NCBI GenBank assembly: GCA_000955785.1
Contig: JYOD01000008.1
Location: 62,001 to 126,000 of the forward strand
Direction: 5' to 3'
Length of the DNA: 64,000 nucleotides
Source: Burkholderiaceae bacterium 16
GTDB taxonomy: Bacteria > Pseudomonadota > Gammaproteobacteria > Burkholderiales > Burkholderiaceae
Shown: positions 1-7,158 of the stretch, in pieces
Position numbering within the stretch: position 1 is the stretch's first letter
How the letters are laid out: every line of letters starts with the position of its first letter
Made by a program: the position numbers and the translations under genes
Notes under the pieces: model-generated
Seen by the model: the letters and a program-made list of their open reading frames with translations, nothing else
What the model was told of the DNA's origin: nothing
The model's database searches: none

Positions 1-2166
1 TACACCCGCACGGCAGCCAAGTCCGACCATTACGTGCGGGTCCGCTCGGGCACCGACATCGCCTTCCTGTTCGGCATGCTGTACCACATCTTCAAGAATG
101 GCTGGGAAGACCAGAAGTACCTGAACGACCGCGTCTACGGCATGGACAAGGTCAAGGCGGAAGTGCTCGCCAAGTGGACGCCGGACAAGGTCGAGGAAGT
201 CTGCGGCGTGCCCGAGGCCGAGGTCTACATGGTTGCCGAGATCATGGCCAAGAACCGCCCCAGCACGCTGGTGTGGTGCATGGGCCAGACCCAGCACACC
301 ATCGGCAACGCCATCGTGCGCGCCTCCTGCATCGTGCAGTTGGCACTGGGCAATATCGGCGTGTCGGGCGGCGGCGCCAACATCTTCCGCGGCCACGACA
401 ACGTGCAGGGCGCCACCGATGTGGGCCCCAACCCTGACTCGCTGCCGGGCTACTACGGCCTCGCCACTGGCGCATGGAAGCACTATGCCGCCGTGTGGGG
501 CGTCGACTACGAATGGATCAAGAAGCAGTACGCCTCGCAGGCGATGATGGAGAAATCCGGCACCACGGTGTCGCGCTGGATCGATATCGTCACCGAGAAG
601 CCTGAGTTGATCGACCAGGACAACAACGTCCGGGGCGTGTTCTTCTGGGGGCACGCGCCCAACTCGCAGACGCGCGGCCTGGAGATGAAGAAGGCCCTCG
701 ACAAGCTCGACCTGCTGGTGGTGATCGACCCCTATCCGTCGGCCACCGCGGCGATGGCCAATATGCCGCCGGCGGAGGGTGACAAGGTCAACCCGAACCG
801 CGCGGTCTACCTGCTGCCGGCCTGCACGCAATTCGAGACCGTCGGGACCTGCACGGCCTCCAACCGCTCGCTGCAATGGCGCGAGAAGGTGATCGAGCCG
901 CTATTCGAATCCATGCCCGACCACACCATCATGCAAGCCTTCGCGGAGCGCCTGGGCTTCGGCAAGGAGCTGTCGAAGAACTTCAAGATGCTCGAGGTCA
1001 AGCGCGCGGGGCGCACCTGGATGGAGCCCGAGGTCGAGTCCATCCTGCGCGAGATCAACGCCAGCAACTGGACCATCGGCTATACCGGGCAATCGCCTGA
1101 GCGGCTCAAGTCGCATATGCGCAATATGCACATGTTCGACGTTCGCACGCTGCGCTGCAAGGGCGGCAAGGATCCGCTGACCGGCTACGACCTGACGGGC
1201 GATTACTTCGGCCTGCCGTGGCCGTGCTATGGCACGCCGGAACTCAAGCACCCGGGCTCGCCCAACCTGTACGACACCAGCAAGCATGTCATGGATGGCG
1301 GCGGCAACTTCCGCGCCAACTTCGGCGTGGAGCGCGACGGTGTCAACCTGCTGGCCGAGGACGGTTCGTATTCGAAGGGCGCGGACATCACCACAGGCTA
1401 TCCCGAGTTCGACCACGTGCTGCTGAAGAAGTTGGGCTGGTGGGACGAGCTGACCGACGCCGAGAAGCAGAAAGCCGAGGGCAAGAACTGGAAGACCGAT
1501 TTGTCCGGCGGCATCCAGCGCGTGGTGCTGAAGAACCATGGCTGCCATCCCTTCGGCAACGCCAAGGCGCGCGCGGTCGTGTGGAACTTCCCCGACCCGA
1601 TCCCGCAGCACCGCGAGCCGCTGTATTCCACACGGCCCGATATGGTCGCCAAGTATCCGACGCACGACGACAAGATGGCGTTCTGGCGGCTGCCCACGCT
1701 GTACAAGTCGGTACAGCAGCGCAATATCGAGAACAAGCTCTACGAGAAGTTTCCGATCATCCTCACCTCGGGCCGCCTGGTCGAGTACGAGGGCGGTGGC
1801 GAGGAAACCCGTTCCAACCCGTGGCTGGCCGAGCTGCAGCAGGAGAACTTCGTGGAGATCAACCCGCGCGCGGCTTCCGAGCGCGGCATCCGCAATGGCG
1901 ACTTCTGCTGGGTGAAGACGCCGACCGGCGCACACATCAAGGTACGTGCCCTGGTGACCGAGCGGGTGGGGGTGGATACCGCCTTCATCCCGTTCCACTT
2001 CTCGGGCTGGTGGCAGGGCAAGGACCTCAAGGACTACTACCCCGAGGGCGCGATGCCGATCGTGCGCGGCGAGGCGGTCAACACCGCCACCACCTACGGC
2101 TATGACGCGGTGACGATGATGCAGGAAACCAAGACCACGATCTGTCAGATCGAACGGTTCGCCTGA
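1..2166 (+). CDS. fdhA: Formate dehydrogenase alpha (catalytic) subunit, 5' end outside window
   Basis: Molybdopterin oxidoreductase that oxidises formate to CO2. The frame is open from base 1, so the N-terminus, including the expected [4Fe-4S] site and the Cys/Sec metal ligand, lies upstream; about 721 residues are visible. The C-terminal molybdopterin-dinucleotide binding domain is recognisable (LTSGRLVEYEGGGEETRSNP near 1756-1820, then the FIPFHFSGWW region near 1984-2010). The sequence matches the large membrane-bound FDH-N/FDH-O/FDH3 type rather than the NAD-linked soluble enzyme. FdhB follows after 31 bases. The GTG at 34 is internal, not a start. The family call is secure; whether the enzyme faces the periplasm or cytoplasm cannot be judged without the N-terminal signal. 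Confidence 0.95.
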   Translation, partial: YTRTAAKSDHYVRVRSGTDIAFLFGMLYHIFKNGWEDQKYLNDRVYGMDKVKAEVLAKWTPDKVEEVCGVPEAEVYMVAEIMAKNRPSTLVWCMGQTQHTIGNAIVRASCIVQLALGNIGVSGGGANIFRGHDNVQGATDVGPNPDSLPGYYGLATGAWKHYAAVWGVDYEWIKKQYASQAMMEKSGTTVSRWIDIVTEKPELIDQDNNVRGVFFWGHAPNSQTRGLEMKKALDKLDLLVVIDPYPSATAAMANMPPAEGDKVNPNRAVYLLPACTQFETVGTCTASNRSLQWREKVIEPLFESMPDHTIMQAFAERLGFGKELSKNFKMLEVKRAGRTWMEPEVESILREINASNWTIGYTGQSPERLKSHMRNMHMFDVRTLRCKGGKDPLTGYDLTGDYFGLPWPCYGTPELKHPGSPNLYDTSKHVMDGGGNFRANFGVERDGVNLLAEDGSYSKGADITTGYPEFDHVLLKKLGWWDELTDAEKQKAEGKNWKTDLSGGIQRVVLKNHGCHPFGNAKARAVVWNFPDPIPQHREPLYSTRPDMVAKYPTHDDKMAFWRLPTLYKSVQQRNIENKLYEKFPIILTSGRLVEYEGGGEETRSNPWLAELQQENFVEINPRAASERGIRNGDFCWVKTPTGAHIKVRALVTERVGVDTAFIPFHFSGWWQGKDLKDYYPEGAMPIVRGEAVNTATTYGYDAVTMMQETKTTICQIERFA

Positions 2167-2197
2167 TAGAGAGCGAGAGCAAGGGCAAGGAACGACC

Positions 2198-2863
2198 ATG
2201 GCACGCATGAAATTCATCTGTGACGCCGAGCGATGCATCGAGTGCAATAGCTGCGTCACCGCCTGCAAAAACGAGCACGAGGTGCCGTGGGGCGTCAACC
2301 GCCGCCGCGTGGTGACGATCAACGATGGCATCGTCGGCGCCGAGAAGTCGATCTCGGTCGCCTGCATGCACTGCTCGGATGCGCCCTGCATGGCGGTTTG
2401 CCCGGTCGATTGCTTTTACCGCACCGACGACGGCGTGGTCCTGCATGACAAGGACGTCTGCATCGGCTGTGGCTACTGCTCCTACGCCTGCCCGTTCGGC
2501 GCGCCCCAGTTCCCCGGCGCCGGGACTTTCGGCGTGCGCGGCAAGATGGACAAGTGCACCTTCTGCGCGGGCGGCCCGGAGAAGAACGGCAGTGAGGAAG
2601 AGTTCGAGAAGTACGGCCGCAACCGCCTGGCCGAAGGCAAGCTGCCGCTGTGCGCGGAAATGTGCTCGACCAAGGCCCTGCTGGGGGGCGACGGCGACGT
2701 GATCGCCGACATCCTGCGAAACCGTGTGATCAAGCGCGGCAAGGGCGGCGATGTGTTCGGCTGGGGGACGGCCTATGGCAACAAGGGCGCCGCGCAGGGA
2801 GCCCCGGCCGCGCCCGCGGCACCGCTTGCCGCACCAGCCGCGTCCGGAGCGCAGCCATCATGA
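2198..2863 (+). CDS. fdhB: Formate dehydrogenase beta subunit, four-cluster ferredoxin
   Basis: Electron-transfer subunit passing electrons from the catalytic subunit to cytochrome b. The 221 residues contain four cysteine groups typical of a 4 x [4Fe-4S] protein: C8/13/16/19/23, C56/59/64/68/72, C88/91/94/98 and C120/123/152/156. Unlike E. coli FdnH/FdoH (about 290-300 residues) it has no C-terminal membrane helix; it ends in an Ala/Pro-rich, probably disordered tail (about residues 196-221). This matches the FDH3 type. The stop overlaps the start of the next gene by four bases (ATGA), so the two are translationally coupled. Confidence 0.95.
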   Translation: MARMKFICDAERCIECNSCVTACKNEHEVPWGVNRRRVVTINDGIVGAEKSISVACMHCSDAPCMAVCPVDCFYRTDDGVVLHDKDVCIGCGYCSYACPFGAPQFPGAGTFGVRGKMDKCTFCAGGPEKNGSEEEFEKYGRNRLAEGKLPLCAEMCSTKALLGGDGDVIADILRNRVIKRGKGGDVFGWGTAYGNKGAAQGAPAAPAAPLAAPAASGAQPS

Positions 2864-3093
2864 CCCGCCTGCTCCTGATCCTGCTGGCCGCCGGCAGCAC
2901 CGCGCTGGCCGCCTGCGGCGAACGCCCGCAGACAGCCACCGCGACGCACAAGAAATCCGACGCGCCGGCCTACGAGGGCGCGCCGGGCGATCCCTTCGTG
3001 GCCAAGGGCTGGACGCAGGGCGACAAGACCAGCTGGCAGAACCAGATCCACGAGCGCAACCAGAACCAGAACGAATACAACCGCACGCCATGA
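2860..3093 (+). CDS. Small lipoprotein in formate dehydrogenase operon
   Basis: A 77-residue protein starting at the ATG that overlaps the fdhB stop. It has a hydrophobic signal (MTRLLLILLAAGSTALAAC) with a lipobox ending L-A-A-C, so Cys19 would be lipidated. The mature part is short and hydrophilic, rich in Gln/Asn/Lys near the end, with no domain I recognise. Its location between fdhB and fdhC suggests a role at the membrane near the formate dehydrogenase complex, for example in assembly, but this is inference. The overlap, signal peptide and lipobox make it a real gene. Confidence 0.8.
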   Translation: MTRLLLILLAAGSTALAACGERPQTATATHKKSDAPAYEGAPGDPFVAKGWTQGDKTSWQNQIHERNQNQNEYNRTP

Positions 3094-3133
3094 CCCCGGC
3101 GATGCGAACCCCGGCCGAGCCGATGGAGGGCAT

Positions 3134-4342
3134 ATGAAGCCGACGCTCAATCCTGGCTGGTTCCGCTATCTGGCGGGGGTGGCCTGCGCGCTGGCCTTGC
3201 TGGCACCCCCGGGCGCCGCGCGGGCCCAGGCGTCCGCGCCACAGGCCGCGCCCGCCACGCCTGCTGCTGCCGTCCCTGCCGACGCGAACAATCCGGCCAC
3301 GCATCCGGTCCAGCCCTTCGCGGGCATCGCGTCGGAGAACATCTTCAATGTGCCCAAGCGCGATATCGCCGCCGAGGCCCAGGCCCAGCAGGCGCGCACG
3401 CAGTCGCAGCCCGGCAATAACGCGCCGGTGTGGCGCGAGGTGAATTCCGACCAGGCGCACTACAGCAGCCTGCCCGCCAAGGAAGCCGGCGTGCTGATCC
3501 AGCGCACCGGCCAGAAGTGGCGGCTGTTCCGCAACGGCGTGATCACGGTCTGGGGCGGCTGGCTGATGGTGCTGGTGCCTGCCGCGATCCTGGCCTTCTT
3601 CTTCTGGCGCGGCGCCATTCCGCTCAAGACACCGCGCACCGGCCGCATGATCCAGCGCTTTACGCCGCTGGAGCGCGTGGTGCACTGGACCATGGCGATC
3701 GCCTTCGTGACGCTGGCGGTTTCGGGCATTGCCATGCTGTTCGGCAAGCATTTCCTGCTGCCGCTGATGGGCCACACCTTGTTCGGCTGGCTGACCTACC
3801 TGCTGAAGAACGTCCACAACATCGTCGGGCCGGTCTTCACGCTGGCAGTGATCGTCGGCTTTGTGATCTTCGTGCGCGACAACCTGCCCGCCCGCGAGGA
3901 CTGGCAGTGGCTCGCCAAGCTGGGCGGGCTCGTTTCCGGCAAGCATGTGCCGAGCGGGCGCTTCAACGCCGGCGAGAAGGCCTGGTTCTGGGGTGGGCTG
4001 GTGCTGTTCGGCCTGATCCTGTCCGCCTCCGGCTGGGTGCTCGACATGATCGTGCCTGGCATGGATTTCTACCGTGCCACCATGCAGATCGCCAATGTGA
4101 TCCATGGCATCGCGGCGGTGCTGATGATGGCGATGGCCTGCGGCCATATCTACATGGGCACCATCGGCATGGAAGGCGCCTACCGCGCCATGCGCGACGG
4201 CTGGGTCGACGAAGCCTGGGCCAAGGAGCATCACGAGCTCTGGTACGACGATATCAAGTCCGGCAAGATCCCGGCGCAGCGGGCGGCCGAGCCGCAGCCC
4301 GGCGAGCGTGCCGGTGGCCGGGCCAGCACCGGCGAAGCCTGA
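3134..4342 (+). CDS. fdhC: Formate dehydrogenase gamma subunit, cytochrome b
   Basis: Membrane anchor and b-haem subunit that passes electrons to quinone. The 402-residue protein starts at an ATG preceded by GGAGGG. It has an N-terminal hydrophobic segment (about residues 10-33, ending A-R-A-Q-A, signal-like), an Ala/Pro-rich exported loop of about 100 residues, a membrane segment near 137-156, and a C-terminal cytochrome b561-like four-helix region (about 175-345) with the expected His residues (for example in RVVHWTMAIAF and in the AMACGHIYMGTIG region). The long N-terminal exported region is typical of FDH3-type gamma subunits and makes it longer than E. coli FdnI (about 217 residues). It lies 40 bases after the small lipoprotein gene. 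Confidence 0.93.
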   Translation: MKPTLNPGWFRYLAGVACALALLAPPGAARAQASAPQAAPATPAAAVPADANNPATHPVQPFAGIASENIFNVPKRDIAAEAQAQQARTQSQPGNNAPVWREVNSDQAHYSSLPAKEAGVLIQRTGQKWRLFRNGVITVWGGWLMVLVPAAILAFFFWRGAIPLKTPRTGRMIQRFTPLERVVHWTMAIAFVTLAVSGIAMLFGKHFLLPLMGHTLFGWLTYLLKNVHNIVGPVFTLAVIVGFVIFVRDNLPAREDWQWLAKLGGLVSGKHVPSGRFNAGEKAWFWGGLVLFGLILSASGWVLDMIVPGMDFYRATMQIANVIHGIAAVLMMAMACGHIYMGTIGMEGAYRAMRDGWVDEAWAKEHHELWYDDIKSGKIPAQRAAEPQPGERAGGRASTGEA

Positions 4343-4390
4343 GCGAACGCGGCGCCGCGCCACAGAAACCGAGGAAGAGGAATCAGACCG

Positions 4391-4792
4391 ATGAAACGCA
4401 TCCTGCTGCTGCTCGCCCTCGCACTTGGCGGCACGGGCGCCCTGGCCAAGCTGCCGCCCCCTACCGAAGCGCAAAAGCTCAAGGCCGACGAGGCCAAGGC
4501 ACGTGCAGCCTGGGCCGACAAGGTGGCCGCCTACCAGCTCTGCCGTTCACAAGACAAGACGGCTGCGTACTATTTCAACGATATGAAGACCAAGGGCAAG
4601 GAAGTACCGGCCGCCGCGGTGGCCCCGCCGTGTGCCGATCCAGGCCCATTCGTGGCGGCCGCGCCTGCCACCGGCGCAGCCGCGACGTCCGCCGGCGGCC
4701 CGCCCACCGCCCCCGTCGCGGCACCTTCGGATCACAAACCGGCCGCAGCGCCGGGCACCGGGGCGGTACAATCGCCCCGGACATCACCGTGA
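4391..4792 (+). CDS. Small exported Ala/Pro-rich protein, function unknown
   Basis: A 133-residue protein with a clear Sec signal (MKRILLLLALALGGTGALA, cleavage after about residue 19). A Lys/Ala-rich helical part (about 20-60) contains one Cys, and a low-complexity Ala/Pro/Gly tail (about 75-133) contains a second. It is preceded by an AG-rich stretch (GAGGAAGAGGAA) suitable as a ribosome binding site. It sits between fdhC and sodC in the same direction. I recognise no domain. It is probably a periplasmic accessory of the operon; the function is not assigned. Confidence 0.75.
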   Translation: MKRILLLLALALGGTGALAKLPPPTEAQKLKADEAKARAAWADKVAAYQLCRSQDKTAAYYFNDMKTKGKEVPAAAVAPPCADPGPFVAAAPATGAAATSAGGPPTAPVAAPSDHKPAAAPGTGAVQSPRTSP

Positions 4793-4805
4793 GAGGAGGT
4801 TCGGC

Positions 4806-5348
4806 ATGAAGCATGTACGCGTACTTTTCGGCCTGGCGGTAGCGGGAACCCTGGTAGGCGGTCTGGCCGGCTGCGCCGGTACGGGAATGGGAGGCGGTTC
4901 GGACACCGCCGTCGCCGCGCTGGCGTCCAAGAGCGGCACCGCGACGCAGGGCAGCGTGACATTCACCCAGCGCGGCAACACGGTGCTGGTCAAAGCCGAT
5001 GTGACGGGCCTGCCACCCAATACCGAACATGGTTTTCACGTGCACGAGAAGGGTGACTGCTCCACGCCCGACGCCATGAGCGCTGGCGGTCACTTCAACC
5101 CGACGGCCAAGCCGCACGGATCGATGTCGATGCCCGACCATCATGCCGGCGATATCAACAACCTCAAGGCCGACGCCAGCGGGCGCGCCCAGGCCAGCTT
5201 CGAGCTGGCCGACGTGACCGTGGCCCCCGGCCCGAACAGCGTGGTGGGCCGCGCGGTGGTCGTGCATAAGGACCCGGACGACTATAAGACCCAGCCCACC
5301 GGCAACTCCGGCGGCCGCATCGCCTGCGGCGTGATCGCCAAGTCCTGA
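4806..5348 (+). CDS. sodC: Lipoprotein Cu/Zn superoxide dismutase
   Basis: Converts superoxide to H2O2 and O2 in the cell envelope. The 180-residue protein has a signal with lipobox L-A-G-C (Cys23), so it is probably membrane-anchored. Metal-site features are present: H78-V-H80 in GFHVHEKGDC, H96, H104, H112/H113, D116, H154, plus the expected disulphide pair C85 and C174 and Arg171 in GGRIACGVI. A GAGGAGG ribosome binding site lies about 8 bases before the ATG. The gene is 13 bases after the small exported protein and is followed by a terminator, so it appears to be the last gene of the formate dehydrogenase operon. A TACAAT at 4767-4772 could give it an additional promoter. Confidence 0.93.
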   Translation: MKHVRVLFGLAVAGTLVGGLAGCAGTGMGGGSDTAVAALASKSGTATQGSVTFTQRGNTVLVKADVTGLPPNTEHGFHVHEKGDCSTPDAMSAGGHFNPTAKPHGSMSMPDHHAGDINNLKADASGRAQASFELADVTVAPGPNSVVGRAVVVHKDPDDYKTQPTGNSGGRIACGVIAKS

Positions 5349-5359
5349 CGGACGGGGCA

Positions 5360-5397
5360 GGGCAGCGCCGCCCGGTCGCGCTGCCCATCCATTTTTC
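5360..5397 (+). terminator. Rho-independent terminator after sodC
   Basis: An 8-bp stem GGGCAGCG/CGCTGCCC (5360-5367 with 5379-5386), followed after five bases by a run of T (5392-5396). It separates the fdh-sodC operon from fdhD. Confidence 0.75.
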
Positions 5398-5405
5398 CCC
5401 TACCC

Positions 5406-6236
5406 ATGCCCCTGCGTCCCGAACTCACCCATGCTTGCGTTCCCCTGATCGAAGAAGTCGAGGTGGTCGATGAGCAGGGGCGCGTGCGGCCGGCCTTCCT
5501 GCCGGGCGAGCGTCCGCTCACGGTCTACCTGGACAAGCGGGAGCTGGTGACGCTGATGACGCTGGGCGGTGCGCCCGAGGCGCTGGTGCTGGGCTACCTG
5601 CGCAACCAGCGCCTGGTCGAGTCGATCGAGGATATCGCCGCGATCCAGGTCGACTGGGAAACCGAATCCGCCGCCGTCACGACCCGCACGGGCGTGGACC
5701 GTATCGAGGAGCGCACCTCCCGCCGCGTGGTGACCACCGGCTGCGGCCAGGGCACGGTGTTCGGCTCGCTGCTGGACGAGGTCGACAACATCCGCTTGCC
5801 GGACGACGCCACCCTGGACCAGGAAACGCTCTACAGCATCGTCGATACCATCCGGCTGCAGCAGTCGGTCTACAAGCAGGCTGGCTCGGTGCATGGCTGT
5901 GCGCTGTTCCGCGGGCGCGAGCTGCTGATGTTCATCGAGGACGTGGGCCGGCACAACGCCGTGGATGCCATCGCCGGCCTGATGTGGCTGGAGGATATGA
6001 GTGGCGCCGACAAGGTTTTCTACACCACCGGCCGGCTGACCTCCGAGATGGTGATCAAGGGCGCCCAGATGGGCATTCCCTTCCTGCTGTCGCGCTCGGG
6101 CGTGACCCAGATGGGCTACCAGATGGCCCAGCGCGTCAACCTGGCCCTGTTCGCGCGGTGCACCGGACGCCATTTCCTGCTCTATACCGGCCGCGAGCGC
6201 TTCCGGCACCAGTTGCCGGAGCAGGCCACCGCCTGA
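5406..6236 (+). CDS. fdhD: Formate dehydrogenase accessory sulphurtransferase FdhD
   Basis: FdhD receives sulphur from IscS and sulphurates the molybdenum cofactor of formate dehydrogenase, which is essential for activity. The 276-residue length fits the family (E. coli 277). Family motifs are present: GSVHGCALF (about 159-167), EDVGRHNAVDA (about 178-188) and the TTGCGQG segment at 111-117. In E. coli FdhD the catalytic loop is Cys-x-x-Cys (C121/C124). Here only the first Cys is present (C113) and the second position is Gly116. It lies just after the fdh operon terminator and so probably has its own promoter. Confidence 0.93.
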   Translation: MPLRPELTHACVPLIEEVEVVDEQGRVRPAFLPGERPLTVYLDKRELVTLMTLGGAPEALVLGYLRNQRLVESIEDIAAIQVDWETESAAVTTRTGVDRIEERTSRRVVTTGCGQGTVFGSLLDEVDNIRLPDDATLDQETLYSIVDTIRLQQSVYKQAGSVHGCALFRGRELLMFIEDVGRHNAVDAIAGLMWLEDMSGADKVFYTTGRLTSEMVIKGAQMGIPFLLSRSGVTQMGYQMAQRVNLALFARCTGRHFLLYTGRERFRHQLPEQATA

Positions 6237-6245
6237 GGCGGGGCT

Positions 6246-6263
6246 CCGGGCCGCCTGGCCCGG
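6246..6263 (+). terminator. GC-rich hairpin after fdhD, weak terminator candidate
   Basis: A perfect 7-bp stem CCGGGCC/GGCCCGG with a 4-base loop starts 9 bases after the fdhD stop. There is no T run directly behind it (the first TTTTT is at about 6305), so intrinsic termination is doubtful. Confidence 0.3.
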
Positions 6264-6438
6264 CCATGTGCCGGGGGGCGGGTGCTATTGCGGCGGGGGC
6301 GCCGGTTTTTGGTTGTACAATGCGGCCCATCGCAAGGCCCCGGCAGGTCCGGCGCGCCTGTGAGCAAATGCGAGCAGTGTTCCCGGTCAGTCCTGACCGC
6401 GCCCGAGCCTGCCCTCATTTGTTCATCCCGATACCCCT

Positions 6439-7005
6439 ATGAGCATCAAATCCGATAAGTGGATCCGCCGCATGGCGGAACAGCACGGCATGATCGAGCC
6501 GTTCGAGCCCGGCCAGGTACGGGAGGAAGACGGCCGCAAGATCGTGTCGTACGGCACCTCGAGCTACGGCTACGATATCCGCTGCGCCGACGAATTCAAG
6601 ATATTCACCAATATCAACAGCACCATCGTCGATCCCAAGAACTTCGACGAGAAGTCCTTTGTCGACTTCAAGGGCGATGTCTGCATCATCCCGCCGAACT
6701 CCTTCGCGCTGGCCCGCACGATGGAGTATTTCCGCATTCCGCGCAGCGTGCTGACCATCTGCCTGGGCAAGAGCACCTACGCGCGTTGCGGCATCATCGT
6801 CAACGTGACCCCGTTCGAACCGGAATGGGAAGGGTATGTGACGCTGGAGTTCTCCAACACCACGCCGCTACCCGCCAAGATCTACGCCGGCGAAGGCTGT
6901 GCGCAGGTGCTGTTCTTCGAAAGTGATGAGATCTGCGAGACTTCCTACCGCGATCGCGGCGGGAAGTACCAGGGTCAGCAGGGTGTCACACTGCCGAAAA
7001 CCTGA
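6439..7005 (+). CDS. dcd: dCTP deaminase
   Basis: Deaminates dCTP to dUTP, feeding dTMP synthesis. The 188-residue length is normal for the homotrimeric Dcd/DUT family. Recognisable blocks are the [13 protein letters not shown] region near residues 37-49, the [17 protein letters not shown] block near 100-116 (which includes a catalytic Arg/Ser region) and the [19 protein letters not shown] block that carries the catalytic Glu. The flanking 6237-6438 stretch has no gene; a TACAAT at about 6316 could be a -10 element. Confidence 0.95.
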   Translation: MSIKSDKWIRRMAEQHGMIEPFEPGQVREEDGRKIVSYGTSSYGYDIRCADEFKIFTNINSTIVDPKNFDEKSFVDFKGDVCIIPPNSFALARTMEYFRIPRSVLTICLGKSTYARCGIIVNVTPFEPEWEGYVTLEFSNTTPLPAKIYAGEGCAQVLFFESDEICETSYRDRGGKYQGQQGVTLPKT

Positions 7006-7082
7006 TCGCATACAATGCGCGCGTTGCGGCACGACCGGTAGCACAGCAGGGCGAGCCGGGCCGCGTGCGAAGCCTGAACGTC

Positions 7083-7129
7083 GAGCCACATGCCGACCCA
7101 GGGGGATGAGTCCCCGGGCCATGTGGCTC
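7083..7129 (+). promoter_or_regulatory. Long stem-loop in the leader of the decarboxylase gene
   Basis: A perfect 10-bp outer stem GAGCCACATG/CATGTGGCTC (7083-7092 with 7120-7129) encloses CCC/GGG (7097-7099 with 7116-7118) and an inner hairpin GGGGA-TGAG-TCCCC (7102-7115). The structure ends 29 bases before the ATG at 7159. A TACAAT resembling a -10 box at 7011-7016 would start an mRNA with a leader of about 135 bases containing it. No T run follows, so it is not a simple terminator. It does not match a riboswitch class I can name; a cis-regulatory RNA is the inference. Confidence 0.55.
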
Positions 7130-7158
7130 AAGTCCTTCTTGCCGTCCAAGGATGCCAA

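Noticed and set aside
901-2391. Long open frame on the minus strand opposite fdhA/fdhB
   Set aside because: Antisense shadow of a strongly conserved gene in high-GC DNA; product is His/Arg/Val-rich with no motif.
4835-4843. GGCGGTAGC resembling the ops element of polysaccharide operons
   Set aside because: Lies inside the sodC signal-peptide coding sequence, far from the polysaccharide locus; likely chance.
7090-7158. Longer N-terminus for the decarboxylase from ATG 7090
   Set aside because: The ATG is inside the leader hairpin without a ribosome binding site, and the extra residues do not fit the family start.
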